DNA of 64,000 bases from Marivivens niveibacter (GTDB taxonomy: Bacteria > Pseudomonadota > Alphaproteobacteria > Rhodobacterales > Rhodobacteraceae), in NCBI RefSeq assembly GCF_002150005.2, contig NZ_MSPP01000003.1, positions 372,001-436,000 on the forward strand, given 5' to 3'. The translations under genes and the position numbers were made by a program. Below are positions 27,529-37,438 of the stretch, piece by piece. Within the stretch, counting starts at the first letter, position 1. The number at the start of each line of letters is the position of its first letter. The notes beneath the pieces are model-generated. The model saw only the letters and a list, made by a program, of their open reading frames with translations. It had not been told where the DNA came from and did not search any database.

Positions 27529-30369
27529 ATGTCTTTTAAACCGACCGACTACCGCCCTTATGATTTTGCAAACCGCCGTCACATCGGCCCCAGCCCTGCG
27601 GAAATGTCCGAAATGCTGGCTGTTGTCGGCGCAGAAAGCCTAGAGGATCTGATCGATCAAACGATCCCTGCATCCTTGCGTCAGGCCGAACCGCTGGATT
27701 TCGGCAAACCAAAATCTGAAGGCGAGCTGCTGTATTTTCTGGGCGAAGTTGCCAAGAAAAACAAACAGATGACTTCGCTGATCGGGCAGGGGTTTTACGG
27801 CACGGTCACGCCGCCCGCTATTCAGCGGAACATTCTGGAAAACCCAGCGTGGTATACGGCCTACACGCCGTATCAGCCTGAAATTTCGCAGGGCCGACTA
27901 GAGGCGTTGTTGAACTACCAAACCATGGTTTGCGATTTGACAGGCATGGAAATCGCCAACGCTTCGCTATTGGACGAAGCCACCGCCGCCGCCGAAGCCA
28001 TGACCATGGCGCAGCGGTCCGCGAAATCCAAAGCCAAGGCATTTTTTATCGACGAAAACTGCCACCCGCAGAACATCGAAGTGATGAAAACCCGCGCTGC
28101 GCCGCTGGGCATCGAAATTATCGTAGGCTCGCCCGATGATCTGGTGGCCGAAGACGTGTTCGCCGCGATTTTCCAATATCCGGGCACCTATGGTCACGTC
28201 CGCGATTTCACCGCGCAAATGGACGCTCTGCACGGCGCCAAGGCGCTGGGGATCGTCATCGCCGATCCGCTGGCCCTGACGTTGTTAAAAGAACCGGGTG
28301 TGATGGGCGCAGATATCGCCGTGGGATCGACCCAACGTTTCGGTGTTCCGCTGGGCTACGGCGGCCCGCACGCTGCCTATTTTGCGTGTAAAGACGCCTA
28401 CAAACGGTCCATGCCGGGCCGTATCGTTGGCGTGTCCGTCGACAGCCGCGGCGGCAAAGCGTTGCGCCTATCGCTGCAAACCCGCGAACAACACATCCGC
28501 CGCGAAAAAGCGACGTCGAACGTTTGTACCGCGCAGGCGTTGTTGGCTGTCATGGCGTCGATGTACGCGGTGTTCCACGGTCCTGTCGGGCTAAAGGCGA
28601 TTGCCCAACGTATCCACCGCAAAACCGTTCGCATGGTGCGCGGGTTAGAGGCGGCAGGGTTCGCCGTCGAACCTGATGCTTATTTCGACACCGTCACGGT
28701 CGAGGTTGGCGCGTTACAAGCCACCGTTATGAAATCCGCGGTCGAAGAGGGCATTAACCTACGCAAAGTCGGCGAAACCAAGGTTGGCATCAGCCTAGAC
28801 GAACGTACCCGTAGATCGACGATCGAGGCTGTCTGGCGCGCCTTTGGCATCACCAAACAAGACGACGACCTAACCCATCACTATGTGATCCCTGAAAACA
28901 TGGTGCGTCAGTCCGATTATCTGAACCACCCGATTTTCCACATGAACCGCGCAGAAACCGAAATGATGCGGTATATGCGCCGTCTGTCGGATCGCGACCT
29001 TGCACTGGACCGCGCGATGATCCCGCTGGGGTCCTGTACCATGAAACTGAACGCGGCGGCGGAAATGATGCCGATCACTTGGCCCGAATTTGCGTTCCTG
29101 CACCCGTTTGCCCCTGTGGATCAGGCGGCAGGTTATCAACAGATGATCGCGGATCTGTCGGCAAAACTGTGCGTCATCACGGGCTATGACGATATGTCGA
29201 TGCAGCCGAATTCGGGTGCGCAGGGCGAATATGCAGGCCTGTTGACCATTCTGGCCTATCACCGCGCCAACGGCGACGATCAACGCAAAATCTGTCTGAT
29301 CCCAATGTCGGCCCACGGGACCAACCCTGCCACTGCGCAGATGTGCGGCATGGATGTCGTCGTGGTGAAATCGGCCCCGAACGGGGATATCGACGTCGCT
29401 GATTTCCGCGCCAAGGCGGAAAAGGCGGGCGATAAACTGGGTGCTTGTATGATTACCTATCCATCGACCCACGGCGTGTTCGAAGAAACCGTTCGCGAAG
29501 TGTGCCAGATCACGCATGATTTCGGCGGGCAGGTCTATATCGACGGCGCGAACCTGAACGCGATGGTTGGTCTGGTCAAACCGGGTGAAATCGGCGGCGA
29601 TGTCAGCCACCTGAATTTGCACAAAACCTTTGCCATTCCGCACGGTGGCGGCGGCCCAGGTATGGGGCCAATCGGTGTGAAATCCCACCTTGCGCCTTAT
29701 CTGCCTGGTCACCCTGAAACGGGCGGCATCACGGGGCCTGTTTCGGCGGCACCGTGGGGGTCTGCGTCGATCCTGCTGATTTCGTGGGCCTATGTGTTGA
29801 TGATGGGCGGTCAGGGCCTGACCCAAGCCACCAAAGTCGCGATCCTGAACGCAAACTACATCGCGAAACGACTGGATGGCGCGTTCGGTGTGTTGTTCAA
29901 AGGATCGAACGGCCGCATCGCGCATGAATGCATTTTGGACACGCGCCCGTTCAACGACGATCACGGCGTCACCGTGGACGATATCGCCAAACGCCTAATC
30001 GACAACGGGTTCCACGCCCCAACCATGAGCTGGCCCGTGGCCGGAACCCTGATGGTCGAACCAACGGAATCCGAAACCAAGGCTGAACTGGACCGTTTCT
30101 GCGATGCAATGCTGTCCATCCGCGCGGAAATCGACAAAATCGCATCGGGGACTTGGCCGGCGGATAACAACCCGCTGAAACACGCGCCGCACACGGTCGA
30201 AGACCTGATTGGCGATTGGGACCGCCCCTATTCCCGCGAAGAGGCATGTTACCCCGCAGGATCATTCCGCGTGGATAAATATTGGGCGCCAGTGAACCGC
30301 GTTGATAACGTTTGGGGTGACCGCAATTTGATGTGTATCTGTCCGCCCTTGGCCAACTACGCATCCTGA
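27529..30369 (+). CDS. gcvP: Glycine dehydrogenase (decarboxylating), P protein
   Basis: A 946-residue PLP enzyme, the single-chain form of the P protein, which decarboxylates glycine and loads the remainder on GcvH lipoate. The N-terminal half starts [22 protein letters not shown] and the C-terminal half holds the PLP lysine in [23 protein letters not shown] (K699). Length is close to the usual 950-960 for fused P proteins. No frameshift was found. It is the last gene of the riboswitch-controlled gcv operon. Confidence 0.97.
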   Translation: MSFKPTDYRPYDFANRRHIGPSPAEMSEMLAVVGAESLEDLIDQTIPASLRQAEPLDFGKPKSEGELLYFLGEVAKKNKQMTSLIGQGFYGTVTPPAIQRNILENPAWYTAYTPYQPEISQGRLEALLNYQTMVCDLTGMEIANASLLDEATAAAEAMTMAQRSAKSKAKAFFIDENCHPQNIEVMKTRAAPLGIEIIVGSPDDLVAEDVFAAIFQYPGTYGHVRDFTAQMDALHGAKALGIVIADPLALTLLKEPGVMGADIAVGSTQRFGVPLGYGGPHAAYFACKDAYKRSMPGRIVGVSVDSRGGKALRLSLQTREQHIRREKATSNVCTAQALLAVMASMYAVFHGPVGLKAIAQRIHRKTVRMVRGLEAAGFAVEPDAYFDTVTVEVGALQATVMKSAVEEGINLRKVGETKVGISLDERTRRSTIEAVWRAFGITKQDDDLTHHYVIPENMVRQSDYLNHPIFHMNRAETEMMRYMRRLSDRDLALDRAMIPLGSCTMKLNAAAEMMPITWPEFAFLHPFAPVDQAAGYQQMIADLSAKLCVITGYDDMSMQPNSGAQGEYAGLLTILAYHRANGDDQRKICLIPMSAHGTNPATAQMCGMDVVVVKSAPNGDIDVADFRAKAEKAGDKLGACMITYPSTHGVFEETVREVCQITHDFGGQVYIDGANLNAMVGLVKPGEIGGDVSHLNLHKTFAIPHGGGGPGMGPIGVKSHLAPYLPGHPETGGITGPVSAAPWGSASILLISWAYVLMMGGQGLTQATKVAILNANYIAKRLDGAFGVLFKGSNGRIAHECILDTRPFNDDHGVTVDDIAKRLIDNGFHAPTMSWPVAGTLMVEPTESETKAELDRFCDAMLSIRAEIDKIASGTWPADNNPLKHAPHTVEDLIGDWDRPYSREEACYPAGSFRVDKYWAPVNRVDNVWGDRNLMCICPPLANYAS

Positions 30370-30380
30370 TTTTTTTTGTG

Positions 30381-30413
30381 AACCCCGGTGGCAAAATGCA
30401 TACTGGGGTTTAC
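30381..30413 (+). terminator. Probable terminator of gcvTHP
   Basis: AACCCCGGT at 30381-30389 pairs with ACTGGGGTT at 30402-30410, with one G-T pair and a 12-base loop, followed by a short T stretch. A run of eight T directly after the gcvP stop (30370-30377) adds to the region. Confidence 0.6.
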
Positions 30414-30478
30414 CTTTGGGTGAAGTTGACCTTACGTAAATTAAATCTTAGCGTGGGGGTATTCCCCACTATGATATC

Positions 30479-30496
30479 TTGAACAAACCTGTTCAA
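30479..30496. promoter_or_regulatory. 18-bp palindrome before the Crp/Fnr gene
   Basis: TTGAACA-AACC-TGTTCAA is a perfect inverted repeat with 7-base arms, 97 bases upstream of the regulator ATG. The outer TTGA...TCAA resembles half-sites used by Crp/Fnr proteins, but the spacing is longer than the standard FNR box (TTGAT-N4-ATCAA). It could be an autoregulatory site of the downstream gene. Confidence 0.5.
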
Positions 30497-30593
30497 TTTA
30501 AGGGGTAGTGATCTATTTAAATGTTTTCATGGTGTCTGATTTGTACGGGGACGATCGGATGCCATACGTGTAATCAAGTATTAGGGGTTTGAT

Positions 30594-31307
30594 ATGGTTG
30601 CATTAACCGCGATGGGAGCGGCGCAATTGAAGGGTCTGAAAAACACGCAACGGTTCCCGCAAATCATGCGTGCGCCAATTTTGGACGGCTTCACTGATTC
30701 GGAAAAATACGAAATAATAAATGAGGCGCGCCTATTATTTTTCCGCGAGGCAGGCGATTTCCTGCATCAAGACGTGGTTCCAGATGCGATGTATATTGTC
30801 GCACAGGGGCAGGCAGAAGTGGTTTTCATAACTGATCGTGGTGCGCGATCTCCTGTCCTTTTGGCAAATGTCGGAATGACGCTGGGCGTAACGGAAACGA
30901 TTGGCGATTTGCCCTGTGCCGCATCCTGCCGGGCAAGCGCGGGCAGCTGTTTGTTGATGCTCGAAAAATCCACCGTTCATCGCCTGATCCGCGATTTGCG
31001 GTTCCTTCGTAATATTGCCCGTAACATGCACGAGGTTATGATCCGCTATAATAATTTCCGTGCTGCGGAAAAGGATCTGCCTGTGTCGCAACGTGTTGCC
31101 CATTATCTGCTGGAATTACGTAGCAGCGACAATTCCATCCGCCACAGTCAGGCGTTTTTGGGCGAAGCTGTGGGCTGTTCACGTCAAACGATCAATAAAA
31201 TCCTCGGGCGTATGCGCTCAAGCGGGGTGGTTACAATCGAAAAGGGTGTCATTCACATCGAAGACCCCGATGCCCTGAAACACTGGGCTGACCACGACGA
31301 AGGTTAA
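30594..31307 (+). CDS. Crp/Fnr family transcriptional regulator
   Basis: A 237-residue regulator. Residues about 40-140 form a cyclic-nucleotide-binding-like beta-roll (LFFREAGDFLHQDVVPDAMYIVAQGQAEVVFI), then a long dimer helix (RFLRNIARNMHEVMIRYNNF), and residues about 175-225 a Crp-type helix-turn-helix (SQAFLGEAVGCSRQTINKILGRMRSSGVVTIEKGVIHI). The N-terminal cysteine cluster of oxygen-sensing FNR is absent; three cysteines occur mid-protein (LPCAASCRASAGSC). The signal is therefore unknown. It is a single gene with a palindrome in its promoter. Confidence 0.88.
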   Translation: MVALTAMGAAQLKGLKNTQRFPQIMRAPILDGFTDSEKYEIINEARLLFFREAGDFLHQDVVPDAMYIVAQGQAEVVFITDRGARSPVLLANVGMTLGVTETIGDLPCAASCRASAGSCLLMLEKSTVHRLIRDLRFLRNIARNMHEVMIRYNNFRAAEKDLPVSQRVAHYLLELRSSDNSIRHSQAFLGEAVGCSRQTINKILGRMRSSGVVTIEKGVIHIEDPDALKHWADHDEG

Positions 31308-31391
31308 ACGCGAAACAGGGTTGTCGGGTAGGGGCAAAGGCCCTATGTGGCGTGGTTCTAGGTTGCGTTTTTCTACGCCAGTGGGGGACAC

Positions 31392-32486
31392 ATGATCGAC
31401 ACGCCATATTACCTGATCGACAAAGCACGCCTGACGCCAAACATGGAAAAAATCGCGTGGCTACGCGAAGAGTCGGGTGCCAAGGCACTGCTGGCTCTGA
31501 AATGTTTTGCGACTTGGTCGGTGTTTGATTTCATGTCCGAATACATGGACGGCACCACCTCCAGTTCGCTGTTCGAGGTAAAGTTGGGCCGCGAAAAATT
31601 CCCCGGCGAAACCCATGCCTATTCGGTGGCGTGGAAAGACGATGAAATCGACGATGTTCTGGCCAATTCGGACAAGGTGATTTTCAACACCGTCGGCCAA
31701 TTGTCCCGTTTCAACGACGTCAGCCGCAATCACACCCGCGGTCTGCGCGTAAACCCCGGTGTATCAACATCGGGTTTCGATCTGGCCGACCCTGCGCGCC
31801 CGTTCAGCCGTTTGGGCGAACATGATCCTGCGAATATCGAACCTGTTCTGGATCAGATCACAGGTTTCATGTTCCACAACAACTGTGAAAATGCGGATTT
31901 CGAACGCTTTGACGCGATGCTGAACAGCATTGAACAGCGTTTCGGCCACCTGATCCGCCAGATGGATTGGATCAGCCTAGGCGGCGGGATTCATTTCACC
32001 GGCGAAGGGTACCCGCTAGCCAAACTGGCCGAACGTCTGAAACGTTTTGCTGGTCAAAACGAAGTGCAGGTCTATCTGGAACCAGGTGAGGCAGCGATCA
32101 CAAAATCGACGACGCTGGAACTGACCGTTCTAGACACGCTGCACAACGGTAAAAATCTGGCCATCGTGGACAGCAGCATCGAGGCGCACATGTTGGACCT
32201 GCTGATCTATCGCGAAAGCGCCAAAATGAACGAATCCGGCGATCAGGATTGGATGATCTGCGGTAAATCCTGCCTTGCGGGCGATATTTTCGGCGAATTC
32301 AAATTCGACGCCCCGCTAAAGGCCGGTGACCGCATCAGCATTCAGGACGCGGCTGGATACACGATGGTGAAAAAGAACTGGTTCAACGGCGTAAAAATGC
32401 CTGCGATTGCCATTCGCGAATTGGACGGATCGACCCGTCTGGTCAAAGATTTCACCTATGATGATTTTTCGGCAGCTTTGTCGTAA
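31392..32486 (+). CDS. nspC: Carboxynorspermidine decarboxylase
   Basis: A 364-residue PLP fold III decarboxylase that removes the carboxyl group from carboxy(nor)spermidine to give spermidine or norspermidine. The PLP lysine lies in LLALKCFATW (K37), with the HNNCEN, SLGGGIHFTGEGYP and YLEPGEA motifs of this family. The C-terminal CLAGDIFGEF contains the catalytic cysteine region. It is followed, with 57 bases between, by the matching dehydrogenase, so the two reactions of the alternative polyamine route are encoded together. Confidence 0.93.
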   Translation: MIDTPYYLIDKARLTPNMEKIAWLREESGAKALLALKCFATWSVFDFMSEYMDGTTSSSLFEVKLGREKFPGETHAYSVAWKDDEIDDVLANSDKVIFNTVGQLSRFNDVSRNHTRGLRVNPGVSTSGFDLADPARPFSRLGEHDPANIEPVLDQITGFMFHNNCENADFERFDAMLNSIEQRFGHLIRQMDWISLGGGIHFTGEGYPLAKLAERLKRFAGQNEVQVYLEPGEAAITKSTTLELTVLDTLHNGKNLAIVDSSIEAHMLDLLIYRESAKMNESGDQDWMICGKSCLAGDIFGEFKFDAPLKAGDRISIQDAAGYTMVKKNWFNGVKMPAIAIRELDGSTRLVKDFTYDDFSAALS

Positions 32487-32543
32487 AACCTTGCCCGTGT
32501 GGGCACAAACTCACTGAAACTGGACTGTAGGAGGTCTCTTGAG

Positions 32544-33788
32544 TTGAAACAGAACGTACTCATCATCGGCGCCGGTGGCGTCGCTCAGGTCGTGGCGCAT
32601 AAATGCGCGCAAAATAACGATGTGCTAGGCGATATTCATATCGCGAGCCGGACCGTTTCCAAATGCGAAGCGATCCTTGAGTCCGTCCGTGAAAAGGGCG
32701 CAATGAAAAATGATGGCGTTCTAAAGGCTCATCAGGTCGACGCGATGGACACTGCCGCAGTGGCGCAGCTGATCCGCGACACAGGCGTTGAAATCGTAAT
32801 CAACGTGGGTTCGGCGTTTGTGAACATGTATGTTCTGGACGCCTGCATCGAAACGGGCGTTGCCTACATCGACACCGCGATCCACGAAGATCCTGCAAAG
32901 ATTTGCGAAACCCCGCCATGGTACGCAAACTACGAATGGAAAAAACGCGATCTATGTGCCGAAAAAGGCGTGACCGCGATTTTGGGCGCAGGTTTTGATC
33001 CGGGCGTTGTGAACGCGTTCGCGCGTTTCGCCATTGATCTGATGGACGAAGTGAAATCCATCGACATCGTGGACATCAACGCAGGCAGCCACGGTAAATA
33101 CTTCGCGACCAATTTCGATCCCGAGATTAACTTTCGCGAATTCACCGGCGTCGTCTACTACTGGGAAGACCAGCAGTGGAAAGAAACCACCATGTTCGCG
33201 TCGGGCCACGATTGGGAACTGCCTGTCGTCGGCACTTGCCGCGCGTATCAGTCGGGCCATGACGAGGTGCATTCGCTGGCGGCGAACTACCCGCAGGCGG
33301 ACGTGCGTTTCTGGATGGGCTTTGGCGATCACTACATCAACGTGTTCACCGTGCTGAAAAATCTGGGCCTGCTGTCCGAACAGCCTGTTGTCACCGCCGA
33401 AGGCCAAGAGGTCGTTCCGCTGAAAGTGGTCAAGGCTGTCCTGCCTGATCCTGCATCGCTGGCGCCAAACTACACTGGTAAAACCTGCATAGGTGATCTG
33501 GTCAAAGGTACCAAAGACGGCGAAGATTACGAAGTCTTTGTCTACAACGTCGCCGACCACAAAGAGGCGTATGAAGAGGTGGGCAGCCAAGGTATTTCCT
33601 ACACTGCAGGTGTGCCGCCAGTGGCTGCCGCTATGCTGGTTGCGACCGGTGAATGGGACGCAAAGACGATGAAAAACGTCGAAGAGCTGGACCCCAAACC
33701 GTTCTTTACCATTCTGGACCGTATCGGCCTGCCGACCCGCAAACGCATCGGCGGGTTGCACGGTGTCGACACCGCTTGGAACGAATAA
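32544..33788 (+). CDS. Carboxynorspermidine dehydrogenase (saccharopine dehydrogenase-like)
   Basis: A 414-residue NADPH-dependent dehydrogenase that condenses aspartate semialdehyde with putrescine or diaminopropane to make carboxy(nor)spermidine. The Rossmann motif NVLIIGAGGVAQVVAHKCA opens the protein and ILGAGFDPGVVNAFARFA is a hallmark of this branch. The preferred start is a TTG at 32544, because GTAGGAGG lies 9 bases before it; the frame is open to a GTG at 32499. It pairs with nspC and ends at a strong terminator. Whether the product is spermidine or norspermidine cannot be settled from sequence. Confidence 0.9.
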   Translation: MKQNVLIIGAGGVAQVVAHKCAQNNDVLGDIHIASRTVSKCEAILESVREKGAMKNDGVLKAHQVDAMDTAAVAQLIRDTGVEIVINVGSAFVNMYVLDACIETGVAYIDTAIHEDPAKICETPPWYANYEWKKRDLCAEKGVTAILGAGFDPGVVNAFARFAIDLMDEVKSIDIVDINAGSHGKYFATNFDPEINFREFTGVVYYWEDQQWKETTMFASGHDWELPVVGTCRAYQSGHDEVHSLAANYPQADVRFWMGFGDHYINVFTVLKNLGLLSEQPVVTAEGQEVVPLKVVKAVLPDPASLAPNYTGKTCIGDLVKGTKDGEDYEVFVYNVADHKEAYEEVGSQGISYTAGVPPVAAAMLVATGEWDAKTMKNVEELDPKPFFTILDRIGLPTRKRIGGLHGVDTAWNE

Positions 33789-33793
33789 TTACG

Positions 33794-33819
33794 AAAGGCG
33801 GGCCATGGCCCGCCTTTTT
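33794..33819 (+). terminator. Terminator after the nspC operon
   Basis: AAAGGCGGGCC, loop AT, GGCCCGCCTTTTT: an 11-bp perfect stem with a T run, 6 bases after the dehydrogenase stop. Confidence 0.93.
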
Positions 33820-33856
33820 CGCTTGTGGTCGCTGGGGTCGCTGACATTCTGGCTCC

Positions 33857-34252
33857 ATGGAAAAATTCGGTAGCGACAGTCCCTTTATTTCATTTCTTGG
33901 CCCTGACCTGATCGAATGGCGGGACGGGTATATTCAGGTCGGGTTTGACCTGCGGCCTGAATTGATGAACCGCGCGGGTATTTTGCATGGCGGCGTCACC
34001 TCGGCCATTTTGGACCACGTGGGCGGCATGTGCGGCCTGTACAGCGATGATCCCGCAAAACCCGTCTACGGCGTCACATTAAACCTGAACGTCAATTTCC
34101 TATCACCAGGCGGGACGGGGCATGTGACTGCAACGGGCACCCGCGTGAAATCGGGGCGGTCTGTATTCTTTTCGGAAATGACATTGATGGACGGCGAAAC
34201 GATGATCGCAACGGCAACGGGCGTGTTCAAATTGAACAAGTCACATCGTTGA
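33857..34252 (+). CDS. PaaI family hotdog thioesterase
   Basis: A 131-residue single hotdog domain. The motif NRAGILHGGVTSAILDHVGGMCG is the catalytic region of the PaaI/YbgC-like acyl-CoA thioesterases (HGG followed by an acidic residue on the long helix), and VTLNLNVNFLSPG is the usual second strand. The acyl substrate is unknown. It stands alone between the polyamine operon and the tRNA-Glu gene. Confidence 0.88.
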   Translation: MEKFGSDSPFISFLGPDLIEWRDGYIQVGFDLRPELMNRAGILHGGVTSAILDHVGGMCGLYSDDPAKPVYGVTLNLNVNFLSPGGTGHVTATGTRVKSGRSVFFSEMTLMDGETMIATATGVFKLNKSHR

Positions 34253-34267
34253 AATGTCAGGGGAAAG

Positions 34268-34342
34268 TGGCAGCCCGTAGGGGAATCGAACCCCTCTTTC
34301 CAGGTTGAAAACCTGGCGTCCTAACCGATAGACGAACGGGCC
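34268..34342 (-). tRNA. tRNA-Glu (anticodon TTC)
   Basis: On the minus strand a 75-base cloverleaf starts GGCCCGTTCGTC and ends with an encoded CCA at 34270-34268. The anticodon stem CCAGG/CCTGG holds a loop TTTTCAA with anticodon TTC. The T arm is AGGGGTTCGATTCCCCT. The acceptor stem GGCCCGT pairs with ACGGGCT, the first pair being G-T. It lies just downstream of recJ. Confidence 0.97.
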
Positions 34343-34432
34343 ACTGTTGGTGTGAGGGGGCTTTTATTGTTGGTTCGGCCCAAGCGCAAGAGGGCAAATC
34401 ATCTTTTTTCAAAAAATAATGAAATGGCCCGA

Positions 34433-36181
34433 TTAGTCGTGCGCTGGGGCGGCGTCCTCTAGCCGTAATTGCACGGATTGGCGGCCTTGCCAGATGTTGA
34501 TGTCCAGTTTGCCCGCCAGATGGAACCGTTTGCCGTTGTGCTGTTCCAACATCGGCCCCATTGGCCCGTCAAACGCACCAAAAGCGATTCCGTCGATCCG
34601 CGCACCCAGACCGTCACCGAAGGTAATTTTCAGGTGGTTTGCGCCAACCCGTTTCGCGAAATGGATCTGCATATCGGGAAACGCGAATCTGGGGGCAGAG
34701 GCAGACGCACCAAAAGGCCCTGCTTGTTCAATCTGATTGACCAATTCCACAGTCGCCGCACCTGGCATCAACACGCCGTCCAGACGCAGATCAGCAGGGC
34801 CGATTTTATCTGCGCCCTGTTTTGCCAATAGCTCGGCCAGACGTTCCATCGCGGGTTCCAGTTTGTCGCGTGCAACGGTCAGGCCAGCGGCCATTTTGTG
34901 CCCTCCGCCTTTGATCAGCAAACCTTCCATGGCTAGTTTCTGGATCGAAGCGCCCAGATCAATGCCAGCAACCGAACGACCCGACCCTTTACCGATGTCG
35001 CCGTCGAAACCGATGACGATGGCGGGGCGGTTTGTGGCCTCTTTCATGCGGCTGGCGACAATGCCCACCACGCCGGGGTGCCAGCCGTCTTCGGCGGCCC
35101 AGACCAGCGGCGCGTCCAGCCCGCGCGCTTCGGCTTGGGCCATAGCCTCTTCTCGAACAGCGGATTCAATTTCGCGGCGGTCGCGGTTTAGCTGGTCCAG
35201 CTGTTCGGCCAATACCTGCGCCTCGCGCGGGTCGTTGGTGGCCAACAGTTTCGCGCCGATATCGGCCTGACCAATACGCCCGCCTGCATTCACGCGTGGC
35301 CCAAGTAGGAACCCAAGGTGATAGGACGTAGGCGCGTTATCCATACCTGCCACATCGGCCAACGCGGTCAGGCCAATCCGATCGCGGTTCGCCATGACCT
35401 TTAGCCCCTGACGCACGAACGCGCGGTTCACCCCGATCAGAGGCGCAACATCAGCCACAGTCGCCAGCGCGACCAGATCAAGGAACCCCATCAGGTTCGG
35501 CCCCTGTACGCCCTTTTCGCGCAGCAGGCGGTTTACTTCGACCAGCATCAGGAACACGACGCCAGCGGCGCACAGGTGGGCCAATTCGCCCGTTTCGTCC
35601 TGACGGTTCGGGTTCACGACGGCCACGCAGTCGGGCAGGGTTTCGCTGCCCAAATGGTGATCCAAAACAACCACATCCGCGCCTTTGGCGGCGGCAATCG
35701 GGCCGTGGGATAAGGTGCCGCAGTCGACGCAGATGATCAGGTCGTGGTTGGCGGCCAGTTGGGCCATCGCTTCGTCATTTGGGCCGTAGCCTTCGTCGAT
35801 GCGGTCGGGGATGTATAGCGTGGCGTTGCGGCCCATCGTGCGAAGCCAGACAATCAGCAGCGCAGCCGATGATCCGCCATCCACGTCATAGTCGCCAAAC
35901 ACAGCGATCCGTTCGTTGCGGTCCAGCGCCTGAATAAAACGTGCGGCGGCGCGGTCCATATCCAGCATGGAACGCGGATCGGGCAGCATTTCGCGCAAGG
36001 TGGGGTTTAGGAACCCGTCGGCTTCGTGTGGTTCGACACCGCGGCGGGCCAAGGTACGGCACACAGGCGCGGGCAGGGCGGTGGCCTGTTCGATGGCTTC
36101 GGACAGGCGGTCAACCTCGATCGTGGGACCAACCCAGCGGCGCCCTGTGACAGAGCAATCTACATTCAGAAAAGACGTCAT
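34433..36181 (-). CDS. recJ: Single-stranded-DNA-specific exonuclease RecJ
   Basis: A 582-residue 5'-3' exonuclease of the DHH family, used in recombination and mismatch repair. Motif I is AVFGDYDVDGGSSAALL, motif III with the DHH is VVVLDHHLGSE, and the DHHA1 GGGH motif is LLIKGGGHKMAAGLTV. The OB-fold end is present. The ATG at 36181 is used; the frame extends to 36262 without supporting signals. Together with hom, glpX and tRNA-Glu it forms a gene order common in Rhodobacterales. Confidence 0.95.
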   Translation of the reverse strand: MTSFLNVDCSVTGRRWVGPTIEVDRLSEAIEQATALPAPVCRTLARRGVEPHEADGFLNPTLREMLPDPRSMLDMDRAAARFIQALDRNERIAVFGDYDVDGGSSAALLIVWLRTMGRNATLYIPDRIDEGYGPNDEAMAQLAANHDLIICVDCGTLSHGPIAAAKGADVVVLDHHLGSETLPDCVAVVNPNRQDETGELAHLCAAGVVFLMLVEVNRLLREKGVQGPNLMGFLDLVALATVADVAPLIGVNRAFVRQGLKVMANRDRIGLTALADVAGMDNAPTSYHLGFLLGPRVNAGGRIGQADIGAKLLATNDPREAQVLAEQLDQLNRDRREIESAVREEAMAQAEARGLDAPLVWAAEDGWHPGVVGIVASRMKEATNRPAIVIGFDGDIGKGSGRSVAGIDLGASIQKLAMEGLLIKGGGHKMAAGLTVARDKLEPAMERLAELLAKQGADKIGPADLRLDGVLMPGAATVELVNQIEQAGPFGASASAPRFAFPDMQIHFAKRVGANHLKITFGDGLGARIDGIAFGAFDGPMGPMLEQHNGKRFHLAGKLDINIWQGRQSVQLRLEDAAPAHD

Positions 36182-36264
36182 AGCCTGCTTATCCGCCATT
36201 CGGTGAAACTGTGCAACGGATAGCAAAAGGGCCGGTGAATGAACACCGGCCCCGTTTGGCAACG

Positions 36265-37227
36265 TTAGACTGGGTTGCGGTATGTCATGCGGCGGATCGA
36301 CCCTGTTTTCGACCGCATTAGGATCGTTTCAGTGGTCAGGAAACCCGGTTCGCGTTTGATGCCAGCCACCAGCGATCCGTCGGTCACGCCTGTCGCGGCA
36401 AAGATCACGTCGCCTTTGACCAATTCGTCGCGGGTGTAGACGCGGTCGAAATCGGTGATGCCCGCTTTGGTCGCGCGGCCGCGTTCGTCGTCGTTGCGGA
36501 ACAATAGTTTGCCATAGAACTGTCCGCCCATGCATTTCAGGGCAGCTGCTGCTAGAACGCCTTCGGGTGCGCCGCCGGAACCCATGTACATGTCGATGCC
36601 GGTTTTGTCCGCATCCGCGCAGTGCATAACGCCAGCAACGTCGCCGTCGGTGATCAGGCGGATTGCAGCGCCAGTGGTGCGCAGTTCGGCGATCATGGCG
36701 TCGTGACGTGGACGTTCCAGAACGCAAACGGTGATGTCTTTCGCGTCGCAACCTTTGGCCGCGGCCAGTGCGTTCACGCGTTCGGCTGGTGTCATGTCCA
36801 TTGTCACGGTGTCAGCGTCATAGCCTGGGCCAATCGCCAGTTTTTCCATGTAAACGTCAGGCGCGTGCAGCATGGTGCCGCGTGGGCCCATTGCGATGAC
36901 GGTCAATGCGTTTGGCATGTCTTTCGCGGTCAGGGTGGTGCCCTCTAGCGGGTCCAGCGCGATGTCGACGGCCGGGCCTTCGCCCGAACCGACCTCTTCG
37001 CCGATGTACAGCATTGGGGCTTCGTCGCGTTCGCCTTCGCCGATGACAACAACGCCTTGGATCGCCAGTTTGTTCAGCTGGTCGCGCATCGCGTTAACGG
37101 CGGCCTGATCTGCCGCTTTTTCATCGCCGTGGCCGATCAAGCCAGCCGATGCAATGGCCGCCTGTTCCGATACGCGGGCAAGGCCCAGCGACAGCATGCG
37201 GTCGTGAAATTCAGGAATGGTCGCCAT
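36265..37227 (-). CDS. glpX: Class II fructose-1,6-bisphosphatase
   Basis: A 320-residue GlpX-type phosphatase giving fructose 6-phosphate for gluconeogenesis. The metal site is visible in VVIGEGERDEAPMLYIGEEVG and in the DIALDPLEGTT motif, and the C-terminal substrate region in YMGSGGAPEGVLAAAALKCMGG. The ATG at 37227 has GGGGAC upstream. It lies 211 bases after hom and 83 before recJ on the same strand and may share a transcript with recJ. Confidence 0.96.
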   Translation of the reverse strand: MATIPEFHDRMLSLGLARVSEQAAIASAGLIGHGDEKAADQAAVNAMRDQLNKLAIQGVVVIGEGERDEAPMLYIGEEVGSGEGPAVDIALDPLEGTTLTAKDMPNALTVIAMGPRGTMLHAPDVYMEKLAIGPGYDADTVTMDMTPAERVNALAAAKGCDAKDITVCVLERPRHDAMIAELRTTGAAIRLITDGDVAGVMHCADADKTGIDMYMGSGGAPEGVLAAAALKCMGGQFYGKLLFRNDDERGRATKAGITDFDRVYTRDELVKGDVIFAATGVTDGSLVAGIKREPGFLTTETILMRSKTGSIRRMTYRNPV

Positions 37228-37438
37228 AATAGTGTCCCCAAGGTCTAATTTGGGGCCATGTAGGCGCAACGGTTTGGGGGGCTCAAGTCTGGTGGCGCTA
37301 ACGAACGCATTGTTCGCGCTAACGAAAATCAAAACCTGTCAAAGAATATCAAAACGAATACAAACTGCATCAAAAATGATGTTTGTTTGATCCCAGCGCC
37401 GCAAAACGAAAAGGCCGCCCGTAGGCGACCAATTATTT

